A stretch of 64,000 nt of DNA from Fomes fomentarius (Eukaryota > Basidiomycota > Agaricomycetes > Polyporales > Polyporaceae): contig JABYQN010000011.1 in NCBI GenBank assembly GCA_022606135.1, positions 1,178,001-1,242,000 of the forward strand, in the 5' to 3' direction. Below are positions 11,197 to 23,626 of this stretch, piece after piece. Both the position numbers and the translations under genes were made by a program. Below the pieces are notes generated by a model. The model saw only the letters and a list, made by a program, of their open reading frames with translations. It had not been told where the DNA came from and did no database searches. How positions within the stretch are numbered: the stretch's first letter is position 1; each line of letters opens with the position of its first letter.

Positions 11197-13138
11197 CTAC
11201 ACGAGGAACGCCCCGAGCGCCATCGCCGCGCCCGCAGTGAGCGCAGTCCACATCGCACTCGAGCCTGCAAGGGTGGAGCGGAGGGCACCCGCGCCGTTCA
11301 CCGTGGTCTCGTTCGAGACGGCAACCGAGGGGGTGAACGCAGACGCATTCTGTCCGTACACGTACGAAACCGCATCCGCGGACCGGCTCGAGGAGTCAGC
11401 ACACTTGACCTCGACGGACTCGACGAGGGCGTAGAAGTGGCCGGCGGACTTGTAATCCGGGTCGTCCCAGTTGATGACCCCGCCGGCCCACTCAATCGTG
11501 CCCTGTCCAGAAGCCGCGATGCCGGCGGGCCAGATGCTGGCAATCGAAAGTTAAGTAGGGCGAGGGGTTACTTTCACAATTGGAACGGAAGGGAATAGGG
11601 GGGATGTCTGTCGAATATGATGACTTACCTGAGCTGTACACGAGACGGAGTGGAGGGGTAGCGGCTGACGCCGCCCTCGGTGTAGTCAGACCGCTTGACG
11701 GTGCGGACGGTCTTGCCGTCAATCGCCCAAGTCAAGGTGTCCTGTTGCCAATCAATCTATATCACGCATTCGGAAAGGGTAGTCAATAACCGTATGGTTT
11801 CAGGCATAGCACTGTATATGCGCTCAAGAACCTCACCGTGTATTCGTGGTAATTGCTGAACGTGTCCGAAAGGCCGTCGTGTGTGCCGCCCTGCGTCTTT
11901 TCCGCTATATCAACTCGGTTAGAATATTTGTATGGAGTTACAGAGAATGGCTCACGAATGACGCCCTGCCAGAAAAAGTTCGACTGGCCCTCGGTTGTTT
12001 TGTCTCCGGGAAACTCCCAGTCAATCTCATCCTTAATATCGGACATCGTGATGAACGCAGTCACGACACCACCCCACCGCCCAGTCTTGACTAATTGCAC
12101 AAAATAAGTGTCAGCATCGTTAAAAAAGGGAGAGGGAACACGCACGCTTAGCGGTGATGGTTCCGTAGTGGACGTAGTGAGTGGACGAGATACGGGTGCC
12201 GCCGTTGTCTTCGGTGAGGATCATGGCCACCTCGCCGTCGGTACCATTCAGGACGGTGCCGGAGTTGACGACCCAATCGTACTTCGTCGCGTTGCCGTCA
12301 AAGTACGTTGCGTTGGTGAGAATGCGGGAGGTGTCCGCGAAGGAGTACTGCACAACAAAGAGGTTAAGCCTTGTCCGATGTCATAGGACGAACGTTAGTT
12401 TAGCGCATATTCAAATCCGTTACACGGTGCAAGACATCGACGGCTAGGTGCCAGGCCCGGACAATGTAAGCCAAGCCTGGAGACAAGCGCTTGGCCGACA
12501 CAACACACGCGCCTTGCCCTTGCGCGCTCCGAAACATGGGCGGGCCTTATGTATCATGGCGGTGTCAGGAACCTAATGGTACTATCTCCCATCCATGCCG
12601 AATGGGCACGGGCTATACTCCCCGTCAAAGAAGCGCAATTGATTACGCAGGGTCCATTGTTTGGAGGATACGTGGAGAATGGCGGCAACGGCAGAAGCAG
12701 GAATGTTGAAGCACAGGACGAGACTCACCTTGGCATCTTTGCAGATGGGTTCTGGCATGCAGGAGTCCAGAGATTTCGAGGCGAGAGGGTTGCAGCCTCC
12801 CAAGCAGAACTATGCCGAACGTCGTACTTGAGCGTCGCCATGGACAGTTCGTTTCAAGGAGCGTACGTACGGTGCCATCGCCACAGAAGCCAAACTCACC
12901 TGAACCACATAATGAGCCTGGCTACAGATCAAAGTGCGCTGCGAACTCACTGCAACACGGTGCGGAAGAAGGGCACAGGGAAGTAGCATTACTATTGAGC
13001 CGTAAATCATCTATCAGTATACGTATGATGGTATATGAATGCGGCATGGAAGGCGTACCATGTTGTACCCTGCGCAGAGACAGCCGAGAGAGACCCGAGA
13101 AGAGCGAGGACGAGTGGGATGGAGAGCTTGAAAGACAT
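11197..13138 (-). CDS. Crh-type GH16 cell-wall glycosidase/transglycosylase, GPI-anchored
   Basis: Expected to cross-link chitin to beta-glucan at the outer face of the plasma membrane and in the wall. The signal peptide is MSFKLSIPLVLALLGSLSAV. A cysteine-rich N-terminal module follows (CPSSAPCC, FGFCGDGTFCLGGCNP, LDSCMPEPICKDAK), as in basidiomycete Crh proteins. The GH16 core shows FADTSRILTNATYF, VHYGTITAK and the catalytic motif DEIDWEFPG (the E-x-D-x-E pattern), followed by QSNFFWQGV, HEYTVDWQ-like and SIWPAG segments. The C-terminus (LRSTLAGSSAMWTALTAGAA plus a hydrophobic tail) is a GPI-anchor signal. About nine exons; the Cys-rich module is spread over very small ones. The ATG at 13138 opens the signal peptide. 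Family assignment is firm; substrate preference is inferred. Confidence 0.9.
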
Positions 13139-13326
13139 GATCGTAGTGACAGGGATAGAGAGAGAGAGCGGATGGAGGTAAGTCTCTGGAACGTGAAAAC
13201 CAGCAGCCCAGGTGGAGGTAGAGACAAGAATTGTTGTACGCAGAACGCAGCAACCGTTCGGGCTAGCATCTCCGCACACGTGACTTTCTCATCCACAGAT
13301 CAAAAATCTCCGATGTGCCAAGCAAT

Positions 13327-13396
13327 GCATTAAGGGGGAATCGAACCCCCGGCGGGTCGATGGCAACGACCCAGGTTACCACTACCCCATTAATGC
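13327..13396 (-). tRNA. tRNA-Gly (anticodon GCC)
   Basis: On the minus strand the acceptor arms GCATTAA/TTAATGC pair over 7 bp. The T arm is GGGGG-TTCGATT-CCCCC, and the anticodon arm GGTCG/CGACC encloses the loop TTGCCAT, giving anticodon GCC. There is no intron, CCA is not encoded, and the length is 70 nt. It lies between the 5' end of the Crh gene and the 3' end of the large minus-strand gene. Confidence 0.93.
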
Positions 13397-13570
13397 GTAG
13401 TCTATTGTGGCAAATCCACAATTGATCATCGTTGTACGGGAGTGGCACGTCAACGAGGGCAATATACATACATATCACAGTGTACGACGTCGACGTTCTT
13501 CTATATGCATGAGATACAAAGCCGATATTGGTTAAGTCCATTCTCCCTGCCTATGCCTAGGTAGACTCAT

Positions 13571-16500
13571 CTACAATTGTCCGCTCCGCGGCTCCTCCAA
13601 GTCCACCAAGATCCCACTGTCGTCCCCAATGTCAAGAGGCTCATCCTCCCTCCACTCGTCAATCAGATCCTTCGTCTCCTGCACCAACGCCTCGACCGCC
13701 TCCGACCGCGACCACGCCCGCGCCAGTCCCTCCGCCTCAGTAAAGTCGCTCAAGTCCATACCCGAGTCCATGGAGGACACGTTCGCGAGCGGCAGCATAG
13801 GGTAGCCAAGCATCGCCTGCGCCACGCGTATCCGCCGCACTGTCATGCGTACCAGCACTGGCGATTCAATCAGCATCTCCTTCGCTAACGCCAACGCGCT
13901 GCGCGTCCCTAAGCCACTACGCCGCCCGCTTGGAGAGAATGACCGCCGGCCGAGCTCTCCGGAAGGAGAGAGAGGACGCACTGGGCCAAGGTGGACGATC
14001 TTGGGACCCGACTCGCGCGCGGCGCGGCGTGAGGGCGTGAGGGGGCTCGGCATGAGCGCGTACCCCGCTTGTCGTTCTTCCGCCTTGCGCGGCGTGGAAG
14101 ACTGCATCCCGAACTCGTCGAATGTGGGAAGGGAGATCGAGTTGAATAATGCTGAGCTGCGCGGCGTGGACACTACGCTGGAGGCTTCTGCGCCGAGGAA
14201 GCTTCGACGAGGCTTAGTGAATATGTTCGACACGGGCCGGTTGCGTGATCGAATCGGGGTGGCTGGGAACGATGCGCTCATGTTGAGAGGACTGATGCCG
14301 CCTGTGTTGGATATACCACTGGAAGACAGTTCCTGATGGAGCAATGCGACCTTCTCCTGGACGAACACGCGCATTTGCAGTGCGAGCGGGTTACGCCGCA
14401 GGCATAGCCACTCTACGAGGGACCATGTCATATAGTCGAGGATGCGTGGTCGGCGCTGGGCACGGGTTGACGGAGTGGAAGGCAACATGGACGGTGTGAG
14501 GAAGGGGTTCTCGTCACGATCTCCGAAGTTGAAGGTGCTGGCTTTCGGTGAGTGCGTGGGTGACGGCGGCTCCGAGTACCCAGGACGGGATGGCATGGCG
14601 AAGCCAGCATCTCCATCTACCAGTGCTTCCCTCAACACTGCTCCAATCTGTCCCCAGATACCTGGCAGTGCAGATGATAGATCCTGCTCAGCACGGGTGA
14701 CGATCACCTTCAATATCTGCAGCGCCACGACCAAAGCCATCGCCGGTTTAGGATCCGGAGTGGACGATATCGACCGGCTGTCTGTGGACTTGCGCCGCTC
14801 GATGCCCGGAAGAGTGGTCTTCGACTCGCTTTTGACGAAGTCAGCGCGCTGGATAACTGTGAGCGCATACACAAGGAGGCGCATCCACGCCTTCGAGTAG
14901 ACGTCCCGCCGCCACTTCTCCGCCCACTGGCTGTCGCTGGCGATCTCGATCGACGTCTTCATCCGCAGCACGAAGGGGAGGATGATGCCCGACAGGAACT
15001 CGTACGTTGGTTCACGCTTCTCCAGCTCCGCGACGACGTCCGCGCCGATCGCTAGGAGGGCTTTGTCCAAGAGAGTCAATAAACTTCCTCTCACCGTGAG
15101 GACCCACAGCAAGTTCTCCGAGGCCGCCACTTCGCATGCTTCGAGGCCGGCACTACAATACTGAGTGACAAACACGCGGGCGAACGCGGGCTGATTAGCG
15201 AAGACGGTGTCGGAGGCGAGGATAGATACGACGTCGAAGACTCCAGAGAAGTCGACCGTTGTCGAGTACGACGAGATAATCGGGGCGACATCACTGAGTA
15301 GGGTAACTACCACCTTGAGCTCTGGGCGGACCGGGCGAAGGAGGATTGCACGGATATAGTCGGCAAGGAAGGCGGCGACACGCGGGACACTCGAACGGGA
15401 GTCCTTAAAAATTGCCTTGACAAGATCCAACACTCGTTGTGAAGCAAGGGAAGATAGTGTTCCACCGGCCTTTGTGAAGTCCACGACGAGCGAGAGGAAG
15501 TCCAGCCGCATCGACAGAAGGTCGCTGGGAACCGAAGACTGCGAGAGGTTCGCTTGACTCAAGCCGCTCTGGGAAACAACACTGGAGCCAAGCTCGTCAA
15601 TCTGAGACGCAGTCTCGGATGTTTTCGCCTTCAGAACGCCCTTGTTCAAGAGGATGGATCCGAGTGCGCTGATCCCGTCCTTGAGCACTGCGCGAGCTGA
15701 AGCGGAGGCGTGATAGAGATGGGGAGTCAAAAACATGAGAAAGCGCATGAACTGTTGTGCTCGGAGGATCGTAGGGTTATGCGCGATAACTGTGAGGAAG
15801 AGCCTCACAAGATCGTCGAGTCCAAGCCGTTTGCTGTCGAACTCGTCCGGAACATCCACTGTCACCTGATTCTTGTCTTGCGCACTCCGATGGACGGAAG
15901 CGAGAAATGCCTGTGGGACCTTCTCTGCGATAGTAACCATGATCGCCTCTTGCTCTTCCACCTTGGTAAGGGCGGAGAGCCCGGCGACCTCGGGATGGTT
16001 AGGAATGGCAGCGCTTTTCAACGTGGCGAGGAGGGTGAAAACGTTCTGACAAAGTGCAGCACCTTCCACTCCCGGCAGGGCAACCACGTTCGACATGACA
16101 TCGCAAGTCTGGAAGATGAACGATTCTTGGTGGAGAGCGTAGAAACGGTTCACTGAGAACTCGATCACCGCCCGGATGCTTGGATGATGCTCCTGCTCGC
16201 AGTATACCTTGATCACCGCAGGCATGAACATAGTGTATCCACCGCCGGACGTAAACAAACGTCGAAAGCGCGTGCTCGCTACCAGATAGTCTAGGATTTC
16301 GACAATCAATTGTTGGTTGTGAGTATTCAAGGATAGGCAGACTTACTGAGCATGGCATGGGCGACAATACCGACGTCGTCACCATGCTCCAGTAGGATCC
16401 GATTTATCCCATCCAGGAGCAAGGAGAGCTCTTCTCGATCGTTCAGGTGCCTGGACATAGAACGGAACACTTGATGGAGCAACAGCAAGTGACTCCGCGC

Positions 16501-19500
16501 CAAGGTCAGAGACAACGCAGTCAACGCCGCGTTCGGTTGGGCTCGATAAGGCTCCGTGGAGGGAATGTACGCTGTCATGGGAATAGCGTTATTGTGAAGA
16601 TTATCGAATTGAACAGGGAGCACTAGTGTCGAGAGACTCTTCCGGAAGACCTTGACGTCTTGTGCATTGCGACGAAGGAGGTTCAGGAATAGCAGATTCT
16701 GAGCCGTTCTCACCATGCTGACCCATACGACCGGAGCAGGCAGTGTATCGAAGGGATTATAATTCGCTTCCAGCGATCGCGGAAACATCGGACCGGGGGG
16801 CGTGGCTTCGTTCCACCAGAATGACCCCGACGGGAGTAGCACCATATCCACCTTCGCCCTGCGGATGTCACGCATAGACATCTTGCTGACCTGCGGTGAG
16901 AGCTTCGCAATGATTGGTGTGCTATACGCGTAGCCTTGTAGAGGATTCACCGCTTCTGTATGTCGCATTGACGACTTCAAGTATCCCGCGACGTGATTGA
17001 GAACGTGATGAGCAATTCCCGGAGGTAAGGTATACTCACAGTGCAGGAAGTCGCGCAAGGTGTTGATTGCGGACGTGATGCCTGCACTGTCTCCAGACAA
17101 TGAGTGGAAGACTGAACGGGACAGCATCGGAGGGTCGTCCCGCATGAGGTCTAGTATGAGAGTCTTTGCAGTGTTAGCCACGACGAAATCGCTGTCCTTC
17201 ACCATCGCGGCCAACCTCGGGAATAACGACACCAGAGTTGACACAAACACTGGTCGTCGTTTGGCCCTTCCGGAGCTTCCTGCAGTGGAATCCTTACGAC
17301 CCAATGGAGACTCTCGTGGAGAAGACCTGGTCGGAGACGGTTCTGGACTCTGACTGTGACTGGTGTTGGGTGAGTCTACTGGGCCGTGATCATGATCTGT
17401 CGAAGAGCTGAGGGAGCCCAACTGGGCGGTAGGCAGCTTGGCGATGGGGGTCTTGACCCATTCGGTCTTCGGATCCATCTCACCTCGTTCCTCCGACCAT
17501 CCAACCTCTGAGAGTCGCCGTCGAAGTTCCAATGGAAGGACGTGGCCCTTACTGTCCTTGAAGTCGTTTGGATCCTCTTCTACTTCGAACAGACCGCTTC
17601 CAATATCTGTCGGCACGAAAAGGATCGGAGGTCGAGTGAGCTTAAAAGGGCGACGGTATGTTCTATCAAGGATGACCTCTTGTGAGAGGAGCTGGAAACG
17701 CCAACTCGACATGGTGGCAACACGCTGAATCGCCTTGCGACGGATGGTAGCATCAATGCTACAGGACGAGCATTCAGTCCTCCGATCCTCTTTCCACGAG
17801 TTTCAGACACTTACTCTGTCAGCTCCCTGTTGATCAAGGTCGCGAACTCGTCGGGGATTCTCTCCGCGCATTGCATAATGAGAAAACACGTCTATGTAGG
17901 TATACATAAGCGGCAGACCGAATATGTATGGCATGCATAGTACTTACCGGTGCAATAACATGAGATGCGGCACTATCCAGGTGTTGATACCACAAAATCG
18001 GTGCCAGGTGCATACAGTCGTTTGGCTGCAGCAAGCCAGACACAGTCACGAGCAACTCGAGCGCGGTACTGATCTTCTTGTCAACGAGAGACTGCAGCAT
18101 ACTGATGCGATCATTGAATGTGTCGTGTTCTGCGTCTGACGGGATCCCCCTTGACGGCTGCGTGTCGACCACTATAGTGGTCCGACGCTGAAAGGACATG
18201 AGCGGGAAAGCATAAGAGAGGTTGCCATGCCATGCCACATACTTTACCAGCACCTCCGAGTCCAGTCTTCGCCTGCTCGTACAACGTCTCGAGCTTCCTA
18301 AATGTGGTGATAACCTCATCCTCGTTGAGCTCTTCAGCAGGATCGGTCTCCTCATCGAAGAGATAGGATGACGTCCAGTTGACTACTGATGGTAGCCACG
18401 CCGCCCTGAAGATTCGTGGGCATCGATTTAGAGAGTGTAGAGACCAAGGACTCACGACTTCAAAGAACGTGTGAGTAGCCTGCACTCGCGGAAAAGCGCA
18501 CAAAAGAGTAGTCGTTGAGACGAAGGGATAAGCGTATGTTGCTCCTGCGTAACCTTGTCAGTCATAGGCTGCAGACTCCCAATATGATACAACTATGTAC
18601 GCACCTTAGTCTCAATTAGCATCCCAATCCTTGCTTCCAAGGAAACGACAAATCTAGCCGTAGAGGCAAGCTACTCATAAACGTCATTACATGTACATAG
18701 AACCGTACGAACCCAAACTCACCAGTGCTGGGTCTTTCGACTGCTGTACTCTCCTCAGATGGTGTATAAGTTCGACCATGATCATCATCTGTCCATACGG
18801 CGCCTGCCCCTTCGCTGGCTCGGGTACAGCACTCCGCGGTAGCGTCCCACTACGAGTGGCAGCTGGGTCTGTCATGAGTGCCACAGACATCATACCAGGG
18901 TCGTGGGTCCACATCGCAGGGTAAAATCGTGCGATAGAATGCAGAGAGCAGATTGTATTCGCGATGGTCAATTCCTTCATAGACGCCGCGCACGTGAACA
19001 CGGATTTGAAGAAGGCCTTCGGACAACTGATCGCGGCGGACTCGAGGAAGTCGGATAGAGGCAAGCAGGGAAACTCAGGGGGATCTGTTATGAGTCGCTG
19101 TGGTGAAGTTGGTACCGATCAGTCACAAGGATACGAAAGTGAGAGCAGCATACGTCATTGATAGCAGGTAAGATTTGTGGGATGATGGACGTCCGAGTTT
19201 CTTCAGGAAGCTCCTCGAGAATCGGCATGAGACGTAACATGATAGCCCACTCGTCATTCGTGATCTGCGCTGTTCTTTGAGCGTTGAAGTAAACAAAGTC
19301 GAGGATGTTCAGAACACCTACGAAATCTCGAAGAGACTGCTCGACACTCTGTCTCCACTTCCCGCCTTCCTGTACCCAGTGACAAAAGTACAGCATCACG
19401 TACTCGCGATCCGTACTGCCCCGCACACACAGGAGCTCCAGGACGAGGCGAATGACGCTGCGCTGGATCTCCCCAACGACGGCGAACGCGTCATCGCGCA

Positions 19501-21292
19501 TGGCCTCGACCTCGGGAAGAATGCGTGTCCTGAGGAGATGGATAATGACGTCCGCGTCTGCGACCACTCTGCGAGGATCGCCAGTCCAATTCAGAAGCAT
19601 CGACACCGACGAGCTAACGAAGGTCTTGAGCTTGCGCCATGTCATCGTAGTCAGGAGAGGCGAAAGCAAGGTGGTCGAGTCCGAGGATGTCCAGTACTCC
19701 TCAACTAGGTGGTGTAGTGTCCATCTCCTTGATGCATCCGAACCAACCTCCAAGCATCCGATCACGCTCTCCGCGACGACGATCTCCCGAACCATCTCGT
19801 CGCTGTCGTCTTTCGAATGTCGTACACCATACTCCTTCTCCAAAGCTTGCTGGGTGGGGGTGCCACTTTTCCCGTCCTTGATCATTCTGATGTACGAGGC
19901 AACCTGTTGCGCTTCAGTCATAAAATCCGGTGAGGAGCGAAGGACAGCCAGCAGTGAGAACAGAGACTGAAGCAGTGTTTGCAATATTACGGGAGTCTCG
20001 ACCTCGAACGTCTTGTCAGGAAGGAAGAGCAAGTTATGGAGTGTTCCGATGATGCGCGCGCGCGAGCGAGAGTAGGCAGAGGCGGCTTTACAACACCATA
20101 TGCAACGATCCAGTTCTGCCTGCCCAAGAACGGAGATAAGAGGATGATACGAGACATGGAGACCGGTACTGACCTCATGCGATGGCGCTCTCCACGTCCT
20201 AATGGCATACTCGAACGTCTCTACAGCGGTCTGCTGCTCCACTGCCACCTGGTCGTTGCTGAATGGACCAACAAACGGCACAAGTAATGCTGCGAGCACT
20301 TGCGTCTCAGATGGCAATACTTTTGGACGATTGATCGACGTAGAGGACGTCAGCGCCCTTGCGATGTGCGTGACGGTCGGTGCCGCACGAGAGCTCATTG
20401 CAAGAGACGCGACGCTCTGCGGTCGTCTGAGTCCTCCACCCGTCACCTGTCTCGTGTGCGATGTCCCGGCATTTCCGCCCGGAGCAACAGATGCATTGGA
20501 AGATGCGAGGAAGGGCAGGTGCAGTGTCGACCCGATCGTATTCTGCACGATTGGCTCTGCCTTCTGCGTCCGTGCTGCAATATCGCCGAAACGCACCATC
20601 ATGCACGCCCTGCGGATATCCTCTGCCAGCCGGCGACCCTCGTCATGAGCAGCATCTCGTACCTGTTCCACTACATGTCGCATCGAGCGTTTCTGCCTGA
20701 AGCGGTAACCGCCAGGCGTGGACGGGCGCGCAGGTACTGCAGTAGAGGGTGTGTCAGGTTGGGTGGAAGAGCTGGAGGGTAAGGGAGGAGGAGTTGCAGA
20801 GCGGATAGACGACGCAGCGGACGGCACGACATGCGTACGGATGGTTTCCCACCTCCTGCGGGAGGGAGATAGAGGGACATCAGGATTGGTAGCTTCAGCA
20901 ACAAGCGTACCACCAAGGTTCAGGGGCGTAACATTCGAGCGACCTTTGCGGTTGCCCGGTCGCGCGGTTGGGGGTGTCTTGGGAGGTCTTGGTGTCACAA
21001 CATCGTCTCCGAAGAACTCGTGTTGATCCCCGGCCTCTGGAGACTGCACAACACCCTTCTCCGTCCATGCTTCGGTAGCATCGTCCGCGAAAGGGTCTAT
21101 GCCTTCCTCGAGCTTCTCCGAGAGCGCAAGAAGATTTGACGACGCGGTCGACTGCTTGCGCAAATGGCTAATACCACCGGATAAGGGTGTCGAATCCGAT
21201 TCTGAGCTACTTCGAGACTTCTTGAGGGAGTCAATGGAGAACAGACGTGGTAACGGCCTGCCTCCGGTTGGTTTCTTAGCTCCAGAAGACAT
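13571..21292 (-). CDS. Very large (about 2,450 aa) helical, HEAT/ARM-like scaffold protein
   Basis: Nine exons: a first exon of about 715 codons (from MSSGAKKPTGGRPL), six short ones between about 19,070 and 17,830, one of about 480 codons (about 17,790-16,350) and a last exon of more than 900 codons. The join from exon 1 to exon 2 (CCSHF to PPEFPCLPLSDFLES) keeps phase across a 50-nt intron. The N-terminal 250 residues are Ser/Pro-rich and look disordered. The middle and C-terminal parts are long leucine-rich helices with HEAT/ARM-like texture (for example QTLLQSLFSLLAVL, KKISTALELLVTVSGLL, LLLLHQVFRSMSRHL), and a Ser/Pro-rich patch precedes the C-terminus. No catalytic motif or membrane segment is evident. 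I do not recognise it; a relation to UNC80-type channel scaffolds is a guess only. Conserved aromatic motifs (FWWNEATPPGPMFP, RFYPAMWTHDPGMM) suggest a single-copy conserved gene. Confidence 0.8.
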
Positions 21293-21974
21293 ATTTCAGC
21301 TGTTCACCACAGTCAATGAGAATGTGCGTTGCACAAAATATCAACGCACCTGTGAATGTGGACGTTTGAAAGTCAAGAGGGGGAACTCACCCAATCAAAT
21401 CGTATCCTTCGCACGACACCTCAGCCTCTCTTCACAGACAAGGTCTCCGAATGTGTCCAAACAACGCGTTGCGAGTCGCGGTGCTTGAAAGCTGTGTGCG
21501 GCGTGCGTAGTAGACGGGGAGTGTTAAGAAGATATAGTGCTAAGATTAGTGTCAACACGTTACGCGTCCTGGAACATCGCACACCAGGTGGTACAAGCGC
21601 TTGCGCGCATTTGTATTAGACGCCAAAGTTGTATTACTTCAAGCCTCAAGGCCATAAGCCTTCCAGCTGCATTCGGCAATTGGCCAGTCGACGCACTGCA
21701 ATTTCCGAATGGTAATGGAACAGCAGATGGCGTTTGACAAAGGAGGTATACAATGATAGCTTTCTAAGCGGGGCTCGTGGTAAAACACGCGGAAGCGCAA
21801 TGCTCTTGTGGGACTGAGCTACAGCGCGTCTCGTGGTTTCACCAAGATTGGTGCTCCTCCTCCTCCTCCTCCTCCTCCTCCTAGTAAGCTCTTGCAGAAC
21901 CAGTACTCGAGAATGGGGTTCTAGTGGCATTCGTTGTGAGACGCTAGCTCACGTGGGCCACAACGCCTAGCTCC
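21293..21974. other. Intergenic region with (CTC)n microsatellite
   Basis: Holds the promoter of the large minus-strand gene and the 3' flank of the MDR pseudogene. An almost perfect (CTC)n run of 29 bases lies at 21854-21882. No coding signal is seen. Confidence 0.6.
21854..21882. repeat. (CTC)n trinucleotide microsatellite
   Basis: About nine and two-thirds uninterrupted CTC units in non-coding DNA, likely polymorphic between strains. Confidence 0.9.
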
Positions 21975-23367
21975 TTATACTCTGTATACGATTTTCTCCA
22001 CGTTGACTTTCCCCTCGCGCATGTACTGCAGGCCATCGGGCACAGCAATGAGCCCGCCCTCCCAAGTCTTGATTGGCAACGGCTTGACTGCACTATCCTG
22101 CATCAGCTTCGGAACCTTGAGCAAGAACTGTGCCATGTGCGTCCGGTCCTCCTCAGACACAGGGAAGTGCAATGCGCCTGCGAAGTCGAACGCGCGCCCA
22201 AGGGCAGTGTGGATGAGCGTAGCTGAAGCCGCAAAAAACAGCTCGTGGTCAGCGAACACTCGACGAGGGTATCAAATGGGTAAGGAGAAGCGCACACTTG
22301 AACTTGACATCTGCCCTACTCGTGGCACCATCCTCGGGCCCGGTAACAAGGGTGATCTCTCCGCCCGAGGGAGCAATGGTCTCAGCGGTGATACGCTACA
22401 TCTCTTTCTCGGAGATCGCGTCGACGACCTAGTCCCTAGTCGCCACCTTGATCTTCGAGACTAACTTTGGGTCCTTGTAGTCAAAGACCTCAGACGCGCC
22501 GAGAGATTTGACGAGGTCGAAGTTGCGCGGTGATGTGGTGGAGACAACCTTGTAGCCCGAGACGGCGGCGAGTCTAATGGTGAACTGCCCGACAGCGGCT
22601 AGAATATAGGTGAGTAAGTGTACTTGAGCTTGCGAATGCTTGGATGCTCACAGCTTCCACCATAGACGAAGACCCACTCGTCGCCAGATGCTTGTGCTGG
22701 AGGCTCAACAAGCCCAAGACAGGTCGGGTGGTATAGGGCCTGAACAGTAATTCAAAACCTGTATCAAAACAATCAGCAATCTGTTCCATCCGTTGAGTGT
22801 GTAGCATTGGGGATACTAATGCGCAACCAAACGTTGCGGTCTTGTCGTGGGAGAAGATGTTATCCGGGACGACCCAAACGAGGTCAGCAAGAGTCTTCAC
22901 GAACTCCGCGAAGGCACCCTCTTCAGGGAATGCCGACCCGTGCACAAAGCCTGCGACATGGTCGCCGATCTTGAGACTCTTGACGTCCCTGCCTACCTTG
23001 ACTACATGACCGGAAAAGTCACACCAAACGATAGCTCCAGGAGGGCCCATAAAGTCGACGTCTGCACAACATAAGATATGTGAGGGCTTGTTTCGCGCTG
23101 ACCGTAATAGCATGAGTGCTTCTTGGCAGTGGTCAGTTGAGCTTGACATGGCAGTTTACATGTCATGTATACCTTACGGTACTTACTCACTAGTCATCCA
23201 GCTTGCACTTCTTCTTCTTCGCAAACACTGAGGGGTGAAAGAGAGTAGTGTCAAGTTGCGCTATTGGATTTCCACGACCTCGTTCCAGTAGCACGTCCTA
23301 CGGGAAGTTTGAATATCGAATAAGTACCGCGCAGTTCAAGCGCAGAGCGCGTCTGTTCGGCATTCAT
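21975..23367 (-). pseudogene. Dead enoyl-reductase-type MDR dehydrogenase (ToxD/LovC-like)
   Basis: The remains of a medium-chain dehydrogenase/reductase of the trans-acting enoyl-reductase-like group. The cofactor-side exons are clear: GAIVWCDFSGHVVKVGRDVK, LKIGDHVAGFVHG, GAFAEFVKTLADLVWVVP, then FRPYTTRPVLGL, DEWVFVYGGS and AAVGQFTIRLAAVSGYKVVS. Next comes GASEVFDYKDPKLV and the C-terminal exon with LPIKTWEGGLIAVPDGLQYM. Two in-frame TAG codons lie in the middle of conserved sequence, read on the minus strand at 22431-22429 and 22398-22396 (contexts VATRD-stop-VVDAISEKEM-stop-RITAE). The 18-nt GT...AG stretch around the first is far too short to be an intron. The N-terminal exon (from the ATG at 23367) lacks the usual NPxDWK motif. 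Such genes often sit in secondary-metabolite clusters, but no polyketide or peptide synthetase is nearby. Confidence 0.8.
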
Positions 23368-23626
23368 AAGGTCTGTCTCTACTATATACGGTACATTGCC
23401 AGTCATCGATCTTCTCGTGCAAGTCTTCATTATATTTCAGGAACTCCGGTGTAACGCATTCCATGCCCGAATATCGGATTATTAGAGCCACCTCCATTCT
23501 CGGTAGTTGAAGATTGCAGGCCCTCGAGGCCTGCGATGGTCCAGCTCAGTCTGGATGGATATGTGCGTGGATCATCAGGATTCTAGTACAGAGCTCGGGT
23601 CAGCTGTGTCGTCATCGGTCGAATGA

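Noticed and set aside
13577..14900. Plus-strand open frames opposite the last exon of the large minus-strand gene
   Set aside because: They are antisense shadows of a long, clearly coding exon and have no motifs of their own.
22396..22446. Treating the stretch between the two stops of the MDR gene as an intron
   Set aside because: The only GT...AG span around the first stop is 18 nt, far below the 45-60 nt seen in this genome, and it would leave the second stop in place.
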